From the NCBI GenBank assembly GCA_025359985.1, contig JANYDB010000128.1:21784-85783 (forward strand): a DNA stretch of 64,000 bases, written 5' to 3'. The DNA comes from Burkholderiales bacterium (GTDB lineage: Bacteria > Pseudomonadota > Gammaproteobacteria > Burkholderiales > Usitatibacteraceae). Shown one piece after another: positions 53,684-63,973 of the stretch; position 1 is the first letter of the stretch, and each line of letters begins with the position of its first letter. The notes under the pieces are model-generated. The model was not told where the DNA came from. It searched no databases and worked only from the letters and a program-made list of their open reading frames with translations. The position numbers were made by a program, and so were the translations under genes.

Positions 53684-56407
53684 ATGAAAAGAGCCCAATT
53701 GTCTACACGATCAAAGCACCCACCCAAAAATAAGCCCGCCAGCAAAATCGCTGTAGGAGCGACTTTACCCCGGCATAATGCCGAAAACGCCAAGCCCGCT
53801 TCGCGTGCCGGTGATCCTCACCTTGAGCGTGAGCGTGATAAATATGAAAACCCGATCCCCAGCCGCGAATTGATTCTGGAATTGCTCGCCGAGATTGGGG
53901 TGCCAGCAGACGCGGTCACCATTGCTGCAAGGCTCGAAATCGCCGACGCCGAGCAGGAAGGCTTTGTGCGCCGCTTAAATGCGATGGAGCGTGATGGGCA
54001 GGTGATGCGCAACCGTAAGGGCGATATTTGCCTGCTCGATAAACTTGATCTGATTCCCGGCAAGGTTCAGGGCCATCCGGATGGTTTTGGTTTTCTGGTG
54101 CCCGATAACGGCACGGATGATTTATTTTTAAGTCCCAAGCAGATGCAAAAAGTGCTTCATGGTGATCGCGCAGTGGTGCGTGAGGTCGGGGTTGATAAAC
54201 GGGGCCGTCGTGAAGCTGCGATTGTTGAAGTGATTGAGCGTGGCAACACCAAGCTGGTAGGTCGCTTGTTTGTTGAGCACGGCGTGTATTTTGTGGTCGC
54301 TGAGAACAAGCGGATTAGCCAAGATATTCTAGTAGAGCCCGGCTACGTCGGCGGCGCTACCGCAGGCCAGGTGGTGATGGTGGAGCTGGTGGCTCAGCCT
54401 TCCAAACAAGCCGAGCCGGTCGCGCGCGTGCTGGAGATTGTCGGTAACTATGCTGACCCTGGCATGGAAATCGAAATCGCGTTGCGCAAGCACGATCTGC
54501 CGCACGAATGGCCGGCGGATGTGTTGGCGATTGAGGCAAAAATACCGAAGAAAGTTACGGCGGCGGATATTAAAGGACGGGTGGATTTGCGCGATTTACC
54601 ATTTGTTACCATTGACGGCGAAACCGCAAAAGATTTTGATGATGCGGTTTATGCGGAGAGACAGGGCAGCGGTAAAAATTCAGGGTTCCGCCTACTGGTG
54701 GCGATTGCCGATGTTTCGCACTATGTAAAAACCGGCGATGCGCTGGATCGTGAAGCGCGCAATCGTGGCAACTCGGTTTACTTCCCGCGCCGCGTGATTC
54801 CGATGTTGCCGGAAGCGCTGTCGAACGAAATGTGTTCGCTAAAACCGCATGTAGATCGGCTGGCGCTGGTGTGCGAGATGTCGATTTCACTCGCGGGTGA
54901 AGTCAAGCACTATGAGTTCACGGAAGCCGTGTTTCATTCTGCGGCGCGCTGCACTTATACTAATGTTGCCAAAGCGATTTACAGTATGGAAGCGGATCAT
55001 GGCCTTGAGGCCAGCATTATTGCGCATCTGAAAATGCTGGATCAGGTGTTCCGTGTGTTGCTCGCTGCCCGCAACAAGCGCGGTGCGATTGATTTTGAGA
55101 CCACTGAAACCATGATGATGTTCGATGCAGGCGGTAAGATCGAGCGCATAGTGCCCACCGTGCGCAATGATGCGCACCGTTTGATTGAGGAATGCATGCT
55201 GGCAGCCAACGTCTGCGCGGCCAACTACCTGGCCTCAAACGAGCATGCCAATCTCTATCGTGTCCATGAGCGGCCGAGCGAAGAAAAACTAGTTGCACTG
55301 CGCGCCATGCTGAAAGATTTTGGTCTGCAGATGATGGGTGGCAAAGAACCAAAACCCGCCGATTACGGTGAGGTTTTGAAGAAAATCAAAGAGCGCCCCG
55401 ACGCGCCGCTATTGCAAACTGTGATGTTGCGCTCCATGAAACAGGCTGTGTACAGCCCGGATAATGCCGGGCATTTTGGCTTGGCTTATGAGGCTTACAC
55501 CCACTTCACATCACCGATTCGTCGCTATCCGGATTTGCTCACTCATCGCGCCATCAAGGCGGTGCTGCGGGGCGAGATTTATGATCCGAAGGCGCCGTGG
55601 GATCAACTGGGTGCGCAGTGTTCTGCGACCGAGCGTCGTGCGGATGAAGCGACACGTGATGTCACCGCATGGCTGAAGTGCTACTACATGAAAGATCGCA
55701 TCAATGAGGTATTTACCGGCACCATCACCGGGGTTACAGCGTTCGGGATTTTTGTGACGCTCGATGATGTGTATGTTGAAGGCCTGGTGCATATTTCCGA
55801 GCTGGGCCAGGATTATTTCCATTTTGATCAGGATAAACATTTAATCTTGGGCGAGCGCACCCGCAAAAAATATCAGCTAGCAGATCGGCTCAATATTAAG
55901 GTGGTGCGTGTCGATATCGAGACCAGCAAAATTGATTTTGCATTGTCGAGCGAGAAACCCCAACGCGCTTCAACACCTGAAGAGGAAGACACCCAAGATA
56001 CGAAAATTGAGCGTCAAAACATCGCGCCCGCATTCAGCCAGAAGCCCGGCAAGGCACCCCAGAAAACACCGAAGCAAAAACTGGCCACCAGCGATTTGTC
56101 TGCGTTGCCATCATTCCCCCAAGGTGATAAGAAATCCAGACTGGACAAGGCGCCCGTCGGAAAACTGAGTGCGCCGCAAACCGATAAAAAAGTGGTTACG
56201 TTCACCAGCGCCAACCCACCCACAACCCCGGTTGCAGGCTTTGCGACCAAGCATGTCGTCAGTAAACGCAAATCTAAGCCAGAACCTAAATCTGCCGCCA
56301 AGCCACTGCCGACATCAAAAAACGATCAGCAAGCAAAAAGTAAAAATACCAGTAAAAACACCAGCAAAGCTACCGGCGCGCTGCTCAATAAAAAGAAAAA
56401 GAAATGA
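53684..56407 (+). CDS. rnr: Ribonuclease R
   Basis: 3'-5' exoribonuclease of 907 aa that degrades structured RNA and assists rRNA quality control. Order: basic N-terminus, winged-helix RNase R domain (about 55-125), cold-shock domains with [15 protein letters not shown] catalytic domain with [12 protein letters not shown] and [15 protein letters not shown]. An S1 domain follows at about 675-755 ([15 protein letters not shown]). The Lys/Ser/Thr-rich tail is unusually long (about 130 residues) and contains a 12-bp repeat at 56339-56374 encoding SKNT units. Overlaps rlmB by 4 bp, the usual rnr-rlmB pairing. Confidence 0.97.
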   Translation: MKRAQLSTRSKHPPKNKPASKIAVGATLPRHNAENAKPASRAGDPHLERERDKYENPIPSRELILELLAEIGVPADAVTIAARLEIADAEQEGFVRRLNAMERDGQVMRNRKGDICLLDKLDLIPGKVQGHPDGFGFLVPDNGTDDLFLSPKQMQKVLHGDRAVVREVGVDKRGRREAAIVEVIERGNTKLVGRLFVEHGVYFVVAENKRISQDILVEPGYVGGATAGQVVMVELVAQPSKQAEPVARVLEIVGNYADPGMEIEIALRKHDLPHEWPADVLAIEAKIPKKVTAADIKGRVDLRDLPFVTIDGETAKDFDDAVYAERQGSGKNSGFRLLVAIADVSHYVKTGDALDREARNRGNSVYFPRRVIPMLPEALSNEMCSLKPHVDRLALVCEMSISLAGEVKHYEFTEAVFHSAARCTYTNVAKAIYSMEADHGLEASIIAHLKMLDQVFRVLLAARNKRGAIDFETTETMMMFDAGGKIERIVPTVRNDAHRLIEECMLAANVCAANYLASNEHANLYRVHERPSEEKLVALRAMLKDFGLQMMGGKEPKPADYGEVLKKIKERPDAPLLQTVMLRSMKQAVYSPDNAGHFGLAYEAYTHFTSPIRRYPDLLTHRAIKAVLRGEIYDPKAPWDQLGAQCSATERRADEATRDVTAWLKCYYMKDRINEVFTGTITGVTAFGIFVTLDDVYVEGLVHISELGQDYFHFDQDKHLILGERTRKKYQLADRLNIKVVRVDIETSKIDFALSSEKPQRASTPEEEDTQDTKIERQNIAPAFSQKPGKAPQKTPKQKLATSDLSALPSFPQGDKKSRLDKAPVGKLSAPQTDKKVVTFTSANPPTTPVAGFATKHVVSKRKSKPEPKSAAKPLPTSKNDQQAKSKNTSKNTSKATGALLNKKKKK
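56339..56374. repeat. 12-bp tandem repeat in rnr tail
   Basis: AGTAAAAATACC, AGTAAAAACACC, AGCAAAGCTACC: three in-frame units giving [12 protein letters not shown] near the RNase R C-terminus. Confidence 0.8.
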
Positions 56408-57141
56408 AACCACAAGTTGTATTCGGTTTTCACGCGGTTACGTCACGGCTGCGGGTGCGTGCAGCGAGCGTGCGCGAGATGTATGTTGATGCCAAGCGCA
56501 TCGATAAACGCATGGAAGATTTGCTCGCGCATGCCAAAGATAAAAACGTTCGCGTGATGCAGGTAGATGGCGCACGCCTGGACGGCTTGACCGGCAACGC
56601 GCGACATCAAGGGGTGGTGATTCTGGTCGAAGCCAGCCAGCTTCCGCAGTTTGTGGATGATGTGCTTGAAGAGCTAACGGTACAGCCATTTCTGCTGGTG
56701 CTCGACGGCGTGACTGATCCGCATAATCTGGGTGCGTGTTTGCGCGTCGCGGATGCGGCCGGCGTTCATGCGGTAATCGCGCCAAAAGATCGCAGCGTGG
56801 GTTTGACCGCCACAGTGATGAAAGTCGCATCCGGCGCTGCCGAGAACGTGCCCTACATTACCGTTACCAATCTTGCACGAACTCTGAAAGAGCTTAAACA
56901 GCGCGATATCTGGATTGTCGGCGCCGATGAAAACGGCAGCAAAGATTTATTCCACGCCACGCTAAAAGGCCCGCTCGCTTGGGTGCTCGGTGCCGAAGGC
57001 GAGGGCCTGAGACGCCTCACACGCGAGAATTGCGACGAGATTATTAACATTCCAATGTTCGGCTCGGTGGAGAGCTTGAATGTCTCAGTCGCCAGTGGGG
57101 TTTGTTTGTTTGAATCAAGACGGCAGCGCGAAGCGGGTTGA
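56404..57141 (+). CDS. rlmB: 23S rRNA (guanosine-2'-O)-methyltransferase RlmB
   Basis: 245 aa SpoU-family enzyme that methylates Gm2251. N-terminal RNA-binding part starts [16 protein letters not shown]. The knotted SAM domain has [31 protein letters not shown] and [22 protein letters not shown] overlap with rnr. Confidence 0.97.
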   Translation: MKPQVVFGFHAVTSRLRVRAASVREMYVDAKRIDKRMEDLLAHAKDKNVRVMQVDGARLDGLTGNARHQGVVILVEASQLPQFVDDVLEELTVQPFLLVLDGVTDPHNLGACLRVADAAGVHAVIAPKDRSVGLTATVMKVASGAAENVPYITVTNLARTLKELKQRDIWIVGADENGSKDLFHATLKGPLAWVLGAEGEGLRRLTRENCDEIINIPMFGSVESLNVSVASGVCLFESRRQREAG

Positions 57142-57236
57142 AAAGAAATCTGAAATCCAGCATCCCGCATCATTAGCAGCAATCGTTGATAGCGGTCTGC
57201 ACAGTTCACACGGTTAAACCCCCTGACAGCAGAACC

Positions 57237-57264
57237 AAAAACGCCGGGAAGCCCCGGCGTTTTT
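57237..57264. terminator. Bidirectional terminator after rlmB
   Basis: 12-bp perfect stem AAAAACGCCGGG/CCCGGCGTTTTT with loop AAGC between the convergent rlmB and TonB-receptor genes. T-tracts occur on both strands. Confidence 0.88.
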
Positions 57265-57363
57265 AAGTTAAAAAATTTAGCAAAAATTCATAAAACCTAG
57301 CACTGGTGAGGCGTTCGAAGCATTTTTGATTTGAAACCCCCGCCAATACTAGACTTTAATTTT

Positions 57364-60141
57364 TTATTTGAATCGATACGTTGCTGTCAAGCTAGCCTTG
57401 GCCCCTTCGGGATTGTGATAGGTCGGGTTAAAGCCCAGCGTGGTTTGGTTAGGGTCGTATGGCGCAAATTTGCCTTCGATATTGCGTACCACCAAGGCCA
57501 CGGTGAATGACTTGATCGGTGTGTAGCTGCCACCAATATCGTAGGTCGTCCAAGGCTTCACTTTGCATTGATTCAGATACGCTAGCGTGAGTGAAGTAGC
57601 ACCCAAATAGCAGCCGCTGGCGACGGTAGGATCGTTGTAATCCCAGCCGCCGGTATAGTTCATGCGGAAGAACGTAGTCCAATCATCTTTTGCAAAACCA
57701 ATGGTTGCGGTGCCGCGCAGACGCGGGGTTTCGAACAGGTAGAAATTACCTGCGCCATTCACAAACGTGCCGCCTTTTATCAATTGATAATCATAGCGTA
57801 TTGTCCATGTTGCCAACGCGTTGGCCGTGAGTACACCGCCTGCAATATTGGTTTTGGCGGTGATATCTAGATCAACCCCTTTGACGCGCGTTTCACCTAG
57901 ATTCAAGAAGCGGCGGGTGGTGCTCTCCAGCGGGCCGGTGCCGGGAATTGGCGCGCCGCCAGCTGTGGTCAGGAATGAGGCCGGGTTGGTATTTCTGACC
58001 ACGGAGCCGCCGGTGTAGTTGGCTGTGAACTCATTTTGAATAACCTGCTGTGCGCTGAAGCGATCAATTTGGCTGCGACGACGGATTTCCCAGGCGTCGG
58101 CTTGCAAGGACAAACTCTGTGTTGGCGAATAGATAAAGCCGTACGAGAAGCTCTTAGAACGCTCTGGCTCAAGATTAACCGAGGGCAGGAAGATGCTGGC
58201 TACGGTGCGACCGGTACAGTCGGTCAAATCACCACCTAACAGCGGCGTGGTGCCGTTAGGACAGCGTACCGGGTCGGTGATGGTGCTGAACGACTGCACA
58301 CGTGAGTTGGATGTTTGCGTGAGCGAAGGCGCACGGAAAGCCTCGGCGTAGTTTGCACGCAAAGCGAGTGTGTTGAAGGGTTTCCACTTAATGCCAACTT
58401 TGGGCGTGGTGGAATTGCCGTAGTCGCTGTAATGATCGAAGCGAACCGCAAGCTGGGTCTCGACATTGCGCGCAAACGGTGCAGCCATCTCAGCAAACGC
58501 AGATGAGACATTACGCGACGCACTCACGGTAGTCGAGGCGATACCGACAAAATCACCCGCCACCTGGCGTGGGTCAGACGTGATGTTGAACGATTCACGA
58601 CGCAGCTCCACACCAGTTGCAATCACCAGCGGTCCACCAGCCATATTGGCCAACTCTCTTGAGCCTTTCAGATCAAGGCTGGTGATGTCAGTGGCGCCGG
58701 TGCCGGTACGATAGGGATTCAATTGCGCGATCAACGCAGGATTGTTTACGCCGCCAAAGCGATAGGTAGCGTTAGACACCGCAGCCTGCAAGGCCGGGAA
58801 GTAGAGGCGACCATTGGCGACTTCTTTGCGCTCAGTCTTGCTATAAAGCAAACCGGATTCCCAATCCCATTTGGCGAATGTGCCGGACAAGCCCAGTAGA
58901 CCTCGATAGGCATCGTTGGTGGTTTCTGTAAAGGTGGTGCCGAGATCAACAAAACGATAGCGCAGGCCCACCGGTACAGTGTAAGGATTATCTGGATGAC
59001 CGACTGGCAAAGTCAGTAAATAACGGAAACGCTGACCAGCCGCGTTGAACCAGATGGAACCGTTGCCGGTGCCATCAAGGGTTTGCGGTGAATCCACAAA
59101 ATTGCTTTTCACTCGAGAGAAACTAAACTCGGCTGTGCCTTGCAGACTGGCTGAAAAATCGCGTGTCGCCTTTGAAATAAACCCGGCGCGCTCTGACTTG
59201 GAGGTAATCTGGATATAGTCAAAACCGTTGGCGCGGCAGCCTGCTGTAGCCGCTACCGTGGTGGCAGCCGGGCAACGCGGATCGGTGGGCTGTGCCGCGT
59301 TAAATACACCATTGCCGAGCACGCGCTCGCGGTAATAATTCGGAATGCCCGAAAAGGTTGATGTCAGTGCGTTGCGATTGGCGAGACGCCGATAGTCGTC
59401 GTTGAACACGCTGTTGTGATCGTTATAGCCCACCGGATCACGCTTGAAGTAATCAAGGCCGATCAATACGTTATAGCGATCCTTGGCTAAATCGCCAAAG
59501 CCCACCACACCGCTGGCCGCATAATTTTGAAACTGGTGATCGAGCGAGCTGCCGCCGGTAACGCTAATCTCGCCGCCCTGATAATCTTTTTTCAGGATGA
59601 AGTTAATTACACCGGCAATCGCATCTGAACCATAGATAGCCGACGCGCCGTCTTTCAGAATCTCAATACGCTCAATCGCGGAAAGCGGAATCGTATTCAG
59701 GTTATAAGCCTGGCCTTGACCGGTATTAGGATCAGCACTGGCCGCAGGCGCAACCCGCCGACCATTCAGCAACACCAGTGTTGAGACTGAGCCCAAGCCG
59801 CGCAATGAAGCGGATTGTGTGGCGCGCGAAAAGCCACTGCCGCCGTCGTAATCTTGAAGCGAACCGCCACCGATTGCGGGCACCGCGCGCAACAATTCCG
59901 CCACAGTGCTGACGCCACTTCTGGCGATTTCTTCTTTATCAATAATCTGGATGCTGGCCGAGGTTTCAGCATCGGCGCGTTTGATGTTTGAGCCGGTCAC
60001 CACAATCTTATCAATCTTCTGCGCTGAACCAGGCTCTGGCGCAGCGCCTTGAGCCGCTGCTTGCCCGATAAAAATAGCAGCTGAAATGGCGGCAGCCAAT
60101 GGAGTAAGTGTAAGTGTGAGATTGCGCTTGGAATTACGCAT
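57364..60141 (-). CDS. TonB-dependent outer-membrane receptor
   Basis: 925 aa from ATG 60141 (AAAGGG 9 bases upstream); a start 30 bases further up is weaker. The signal peptide contains TLTLTLT from a GTAAGT hexamer repeat at 60104-60121. A plug domain follows with KIVVTGSNIKRADAE, LRGLGSVSTLVLLNGRRV and EILKDGASAIYGSDAIAGVINF. The 22-strand barrel ends LTATYRFK with an aromatic residue near the terminus. The VTGSNIKR class usually imports peptides or carbohydrates rather than iron chelates, but the ligand cannot be assigned. No transporter or regulator gene accompanies it. Confidence 0.93.
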   Translation of the reverse strand: MRNSKRNLTLTLTPLAAAISAAIFIGQAAAQGAAPEPGSAQKIDKIVVTGSNIKRADAETSASIQIIDKEEIARSGVSTVAELLRAVPAIGGGSLQDYDGGSGFSRATQSASLRGLGSVSTLVLLNGRRVAPAASADPNTGQGQAYNLNTIPLSAIERIEILKDGASAIYGSDAIAGVINFILKKDYQGGEISVTGGSSLDHQFQNYAASGVVGFGDLAKDRYNVLIGLDYFKRDPVGYNDHNSVFNDDYRRLANRNALTSTFSGIPNYYRERVLGNGVFNAAQPTDPRCPAATTVAATAGCRANGFDYIQITSKSERAGFISKATRDFSASLQGTAEFSFSRVKSNFVDSPQTLDGTGNGSIWFNAAGQRFRYLLTLPVGHPDNPYTVPVGLRYRFVDLGTTFTETTNDAYRGLLGLSGTFAKWDWESGLLYSKTERKEVANGRLYFPALQAAVSNATYRFGGVNNPALIAQLNPYRTGTGATDITSLDLKGSRELANMAGGPLVIATGVELRRESFNITSDPRQVAGDFVGIASTTVSASRNVSSAFAEMAAPFARNVETQLAVRFDHYSDYGNSTTPKVGIKWKPFNTLALRANYAEAFRAPSLTQTSNSRVQSFSTITDPVRCPNGTTPLLGGDLTDCTGRTVASIFLPSVNLEPERSKSFSYGFIYSPTQSLSLQADAWEIRRRSQIDRFSAQQVIQNEFTANYTGGSVVRNTNPASFLTTAGGAPIPGTGPLESTTRRFLNLGETRVKGVDLDITAKTNIAGGVLTANALATWTIRYDYQLIKGGTFVNGAGNFYLFETPRLRGTATIGFAKDDWTTFFRMNYTGGWDYNDPTVASGCYLGATSLTLAYLNQCKVKPWTTYDIGGSYTPIKSFTVALVVRNIEGKFAPYDPNQTTLGFNPTYHNPEGAKASLTATYRFK

Positions 60142-60301
60142 ATAGTCTTGCCCTTTCTTGGTTAAATGCAAACAGGTAGTGCAAGATAGTAGCGTTGGCA
60201 GGTCAGTTTAGAAATCATCTGGAGAAGTCTCGTAGTGTAGTTAATGACGACGAATCCGATGGCATCCATCCTGCCACCGTCAATCTCATTTTGTAACACT
60301 G

Positions 60302-60351
60302 TGTAATATTATTCGCCTACGCAAGCTGCTGTGGAAATATTTTGTAATATT
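60302..60351. promoter_or_regulatory. Direct repeat TGTAATATT upstream of TonB receptor gene
   Basis: TGTAATATT at 60302-60310 and again at 60343-60351, 41 bp apart. Both are in the 295-bp region upstream of the receptor start at 60141. A related TTTTGTAACACTG lies just before the first. Possible regulator sites. Confidence 0.3.
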
Positions 60352-60436
60352 GAGTGGAAAAAAAACAACAAAGACGACTATTTTTGTCCGATTGCTCGCT
60401 AGACATCCTCTCTATGCGGAAAGTATCCGCCGTCGC

Positions 60437-60976
60437 TCAGGCGACATTAAGTATCGCCGCTACGGCATGTGCAGTTCTTTCGTCCCCGATTCCTTGAATC
60501 ATTATGGTCGCAGCACCTATGTTGCTCAGTGCAGACTCGATCAGCACGTGAACATCGTTTTGTATATGTGCACCTTCTCGCTGCAAGCCGTCTGCTACCC
60601 ATGCGATATTGGGTAACAAAAGCAACGTCGCGGCATAGCGCTGATGTAATGCACCGGCTTTCGGGTAAAGCGACAGGTCTGAAAATACATAGTCGCTATA
60701 GATGGCGGTGAGTAACGGGGCGGTATCGCAAAACACTAAGGGTGCATGCTGGATTAGCGCTTGATTCATGGCGAGATTCTCCCGCGTAACTTGTATGTCC
60801 ATGATGGTTTGTTGCTCATCTTGGCGCGGTGTGCGTTGGTGTTGATCACAAAACTCACGCAGATATTCAGCCACCCACGGACATGAAAAATGATTTGCCA
60901 ACGCTTGTGCCAGCGTCGTTTTACCGGTACTTTCAGCACCGAGAATAGCGATAAGTTGGGGAGATGAAGCAGACAT
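60437..60976 (-). CDS. NadR-like P-loop kinase, candidate thiamine kinase
   Basis: 179 aa, cytoplasmic. P-loop GAESTGKTTL (13-22) and the downstream WVAEYLREFC are characteristic of the kinase half of NadR (ribosylnicotinamide kinase). QQTIMDIQVTRE and LVFCDTAPLLTAIYSDYVF follow as in that family. No NMN adenylyltransferase or HTH part is attached. It is the third gene after a TPP riboswitch, TonB receptor and PnuC-family permease, starting 2 bp after the permease stop. In that context it probably phosphorylates thiamine or a precursor after entry. Nicotinamide riboside remains the alternative substrate. Confidence 0.75.
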   Translation of the reverse strand: MSASSPQLIAILGAESTGKTTLAQALANHFSCPWVAEYLREFCDQHQRTPRQDEQQTIMDIQVTRENLAMNQALIQHAPLVFCDTAPLLTAIYSDYVFSDLSLYPKAGALHQRYAATLLLLPNIAWVADGLQREGAHIQNDVHVLIESALSNIGAATIMIQGIGDERTAHAVAAILNVA

Positions 60977-60978
60977 GG

Positions 60979-61623
60979 TTAAGGCGAATTAAACTTTTTA
61001 TGTGCGGCTAATTTATGCCACCACACTCGCCAGCCCCATATAGCAAGTCCCATAAAAATGGCATACAGAATTGCAGTCAGATGCAAATCTTTATAAACAA
61101 AAAGGGCAATGCTTACTGCATTAACGATCAGCCAAAGGGGCCAGTTTTCAATATATTTTCGTCCCAGCAAAATTGTGCTAACCAGACTACCAGCGGTGAC
61201 GAAGCCGTCAACAATTGGCACATTGCTATCGGTGATAGCGTGCAGCAAGACGCTGCAGGCCACCCATAATAACGCCCATGCTAGCAGAGTTGTTTGCCAA
61301 GCCTGTGCATCGAGTGAGGCCACTGCCAACGGCACTGGTAGTGTGGATTCTTTAGCGCTATCTTGTGTTGGCCTTACGCCCCGAAGCCACTGCCACCATC
61401 CCCAAATCGCGCTGGCGGCGAAGAAAATATTTACACCGGCTTCACCATAAAGCTGGCTTGCAAAAAATAACCAGGCATACAGCAAGCTCGTGATGAATGT
61501 TAGCGGCCAAGCCCAATGAATCTCGCCCACATTGCAGGCAATATTGACGATGGCCAGCACGAACGCGATCAGCTCAAGCCATGTCACGGCAGTACCGAGA
61601 AGGGTGAACGCAGTATCGAGCAC
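60979..61623 (-). CDS. pnuT: PnuC-family vitamin permease, probable thiamine transporter PnuT
   Basis: 214 aa, about seven transmembrane helices. Family features: WLELIAFVLAIVNIACNVGE, WPLTFITSLLYAWLFF, FFAASAIWGWWQWLRG and the C-terminal LTAILYAIFMGLAIWGWRVW. PnuC homologs carry nicotinamide riboside, riboflavin (PnuX) or thiamine (PnuT) by facilitated diffusion. The TPP riboswitch at the head of the operon selects PnuT here. GTG start 4 bp after the TonB receptor gene and 2 bp before the kinase gene, so one operon. Confidence 0.8.
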   Translation of the reverse strand: MLDTAFTLLGTAVTWLELIAFVLAIVNIACNVGEIHWAWPLTFITSLLYAWLFFASQLYGEAGVNIFFAASAIWGWWQWLRGVRPTQDSAKESTLPVPLAVASLDAQAWQTTLLAWALLWVACSVLLHAITDSNVPIVDGFVTAGSLVSTILLGRKYIENWPLWLIVNAVSIALFVYKDLHLTAILYAIFMGLAIWGWRVWWHKLAAHKKFNSP

Positions 61624-61627
61624 GCGC

Positions 61628-63889
61628 TTACCAATCAGTACTTAAGCTTATGCGAAGAGTGCGCGGCGCTGAAGGGAAAATATAAATACCGCCCCATGAT
61701 TGCGTGGGCGCTTCGCGCCAGTAGATACGATTGGTGGCGTTTTCCACATTAACCCGCCAAAGCAGCGGGTGCGCCGGCAAGCGAGTCAGCCGCTGCAAAT
61801 AGCGGGCACCCAAATCGAGTTGTTGTGCACGTGGCAGAATTACGCTTCCTTCTGCGGTGGCTGTTTTGCCGTTCTGTAATGTCGCGAGCGCATTGAAGGC
61901 GAGCCCTGGAATGAAGGCCATTTTATAATCACCGAAAATTGAAGCCGCAAAGCGCGGCACATTGGTGATGCGCTTACTGATCAAATCCTTATTTTCAGCG
62001 CGTACAAAGGTCGCATCGAGTGCCGTCGCACTGGCTTGCAACGACAGTGCTTCATTTACCCGGCCGACCGCATTTAGCTCGATGCCGCGATGACGGGCTG
62101 ATTTGGTGCCGACTATGCGCATCATTTTATCAATCCCGTTAATAACGATGGCGCGATCCTCAGCATACGGTTTAACGATGTCAAAAATAGCAGTCGTCAG
62201 CAGCAAGCGTGGATTGATTTGCATTTTTGCGCCGACTTCAATCTGCCTGCTTTTAAGTGCGGGCAATACCGCACCCGCGTTCACATATTGCAGAGTGCGA
62301 TTCGGTACTGATTCAAACTCGGCACCTTGGCCCCATGTAGCATAAAACGAACGGCTGACATCAGGTGAAAAGCTCACCCCAGCCCAAGGCGTTGCGATAG
62401 TTTGAGTCAGTTGTATCGCTTCGCTGCCATCGCTCAAAGCGCTCTCGCGCTTGAAACGGCTTACGCGTACGCCCGCAAAAGTTTGCAAGGCAGGGCTGAT
62501 GATGGAATGCATGCTCGCGTAACTTTCAACGGTGCGTTCATGACTGTTGACATTGCGCGTACTAAGAGTCGGGTCAGGCGGTAACCTGGTCGGACTGAAA
62601 ATATTGGTGCTGCCGACATAGTTGTAAGCTTCAAATGGCGGGAGGCGATCAGCAGAATTTCGGCCACTCACACCTACGCGCAGACGGTGTTCAATGGATG
62701 CAACATTAAACTCACCGTCAAGACGCGCGTCCCAGCTCGATAGTGATCGTCGTTCGCCTTCCGAACGGAAGTCATAGACATCAACATCACCATTCGCACA
62801 CAGTCCCGGATAGACATAAGTAGCAGCATTGCTGCAGCCATCAGGGAATGCAACGCGATCATTAATATAGGCAACCTGAGTGTGGGCGGACCAGCGCATA
62901 CTCCACGATGAATTAACGCGATGATTGAGCGCAATTTGCGCGGTTTGGCTGCTGATCTGAAACGGCCGTGACCATGCTTGATTATTCAAATTCAGTCGAG
63001 GATTGATGGGCGAGGGCAGTCTGTCACCCACACCATCGCCGTTAGTGTCGAGTAATCCAAGGCCAGGCACTGAAGGCTGTGATTTATGTTGATAATCCCA
63101 ATCCAGCGATAGTGATGTATTCGCACTGATCGGCACGGCCACCGCCAGGCTGGCGAATTGACGCTGGCCGTTGGCCTTATCTACATACGAATGAAGCTGC
63201 TCGGTCGAGAGATTAAACCTGAGGCCGATACCATTTTGCAAAACGGTGTTGGTATCAATATGAATTTTTGCGCTGCCCCGCTCATCACCACTCAAGACGA
63301 CGCTGGTAAAGGTTTCGCGTAGCGGTTTTTTAGTGATAGTTTGCATCAGCCCACCGGGAGCGGATACGCCGGACTGCAAACCTGCCACACCTTTGAGGAC
63401 CTCTATTTGTTCAACATTTTCCAGTGCGATGGGCGCGTAATTGGAAACCGCCAAACCATTCCGTCGAAAATTAGCTAACTGATTCAGCAAAAATCCGCGC
63501 ACTGAAATACTTTCAATATAACCCGTGGTGTTGTAACTATCCGCAAGTGACGCATCAAGCTTGATCGCTTGCGACAGTGTTTGAGTGGCTGTTCCTGCCA
63601 GTAAATCGCTGCTGAGTACGGTAATGCTTTGAGGAGTTTTCAGCAAAGATAGACCCAAGCCGGAAATATCCGCGCTGTCTACTTCGAGTATGGGGGCCGC
63701 TCTGGCGTTTACGGTTATTGCGTCTACACTTTGGGTCGGGGTTGGTGCTGATGTTGATGCCGACGCAGTAGATGCTTGAGCCCAAACCTCACCCGCGCTA
63801 CAACCCATAATGCAGCCCATAACGCAGCCCATCACCCATGCGCAGCGTGACGCCACAATAAGGCAATTACAAACCTTTAAACCAGCCAT
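61628..63889 (-). CDS. TonB-dependent receptor, probable thiamine outer-membrane transporter
   Basis: 753 aa from ATG 63889 with AAAAGGA 8 bases upstream. A frame open to TTG 63985 would begin inside the riboswitch and is rejected. The signal region contains VMGC-VMGC-IMGC from a 12-bp repeat. Plug domain: ILEVDSADISGLGLSLLKTP, ESISVRGFLLNQLANFRRNG, QIEVLKGVAGLQSGVSAPGGL. The barrel ends with APRTLRISLSTDW. By sequence style it is a FhuA/FecA-like siderophore-type receptor. The upstream TPP riboswitch and downstream PnuT-like gene point to thiamine or a thiamine precursor as cargo. Confidence 0.88.
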   Translation of the reverse strand: MAGLKVCNCLIVASRCAWVMGCVMGCIMGCSAGEVWAQASTASASTSAPTPTQSVDAITVNARAAPILEVDSADISGLGLSLLKTPQSITVLSSDLLAGTATQTLSQAIKLDASLADSYNTTGYIESISVRGFLLNQLANFRRNGLAVSNYAPIALENVEQIEVLKGVAGLQSGVSAPGGLMQTITKKPLRETFTSVVLSGDERGSAKIHIDTNTVLQNGIGLRFNLSTEQLHSYVDKANGQRQFASLAVAVPISANTSLSLDWDYQHKSQPSVPGLGLLDTNGDGVGDRLPSPINPRLNLNNQAWSRPFQISSQTAQIALNHRVNSSWSMRWSAHTQVAYINDRVAFPDGCSNAATYVYPGLCANGDVDVYDFRSEGERRSLSSWDARLDGEFNVASIEHRLRVGVSGRNSADRLPPFEAYNYVGSTNIFSPTRLPPDPTLSTRNVNSHERTVESYASMHSIISPALQTFAGVRVSRFKRESALSDGSEAIQLTQTIATPWAGVSFSPDVSRSFYATWGQGAEFESVPNRTLQYVNAGAVLPALKSRQIEVGAKMQINPRLLLTTAIFDIVKPYAEDRAIVINGIDKMMRIVGTKSARHRGIELNAVGRVNEALSLQASATALDATFVRAENKDLISKRITNVPRFAASIFGDYKMAFIPGLAFNALATLQNGKTATAEGSVILPRAQQLDLGARYLQRLTRLPAHPLLWRVNVENATNRIYWREAPTQSWGGIYIFPSAPRTLRISLSTDW
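63801..63836. repeat. 12-bp tandem repeat in receptor signal peptide
   Basis: CAACCCATAATG, CAGCCCATAACG, CAGCCCATCACC: three units, encoding (V/I)MGC repeats in the signal peptide on the minus strand. Confidence 0.85.
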
Positions 63890-63937
63890 TGACACTGTCC
63901 TTTTAGTCATTACAACGGCAGAAAAAGGATGCAGTGA

Positions 63938-63960
63938 TGCGCATGGTGCAAACATGCGCA
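63938..63960 (-). promoter_or_regulatory. Hairpin between riboswitch and start codon, possible expression platform
   Basis: Perfect 8-bp stem TGCGCATG/CATGCGCA with a 7-base loop. On the minus-strand transcript it is followed about 11 bases later by CCTTTTTC. It could be the terminator half of the riboswitch switch or a sequestering helix. Confidence 0.45.
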
Positions 63961-63973
63961 GTGTCTGCAACGC

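Noticed and set aside
57364..60141. Linking the second TonB receptor to the thiamine operon
   Set aside because: It has its own upstream region after the kinase gene and belongs to a different receptor class; no riboswitch is seen before it.
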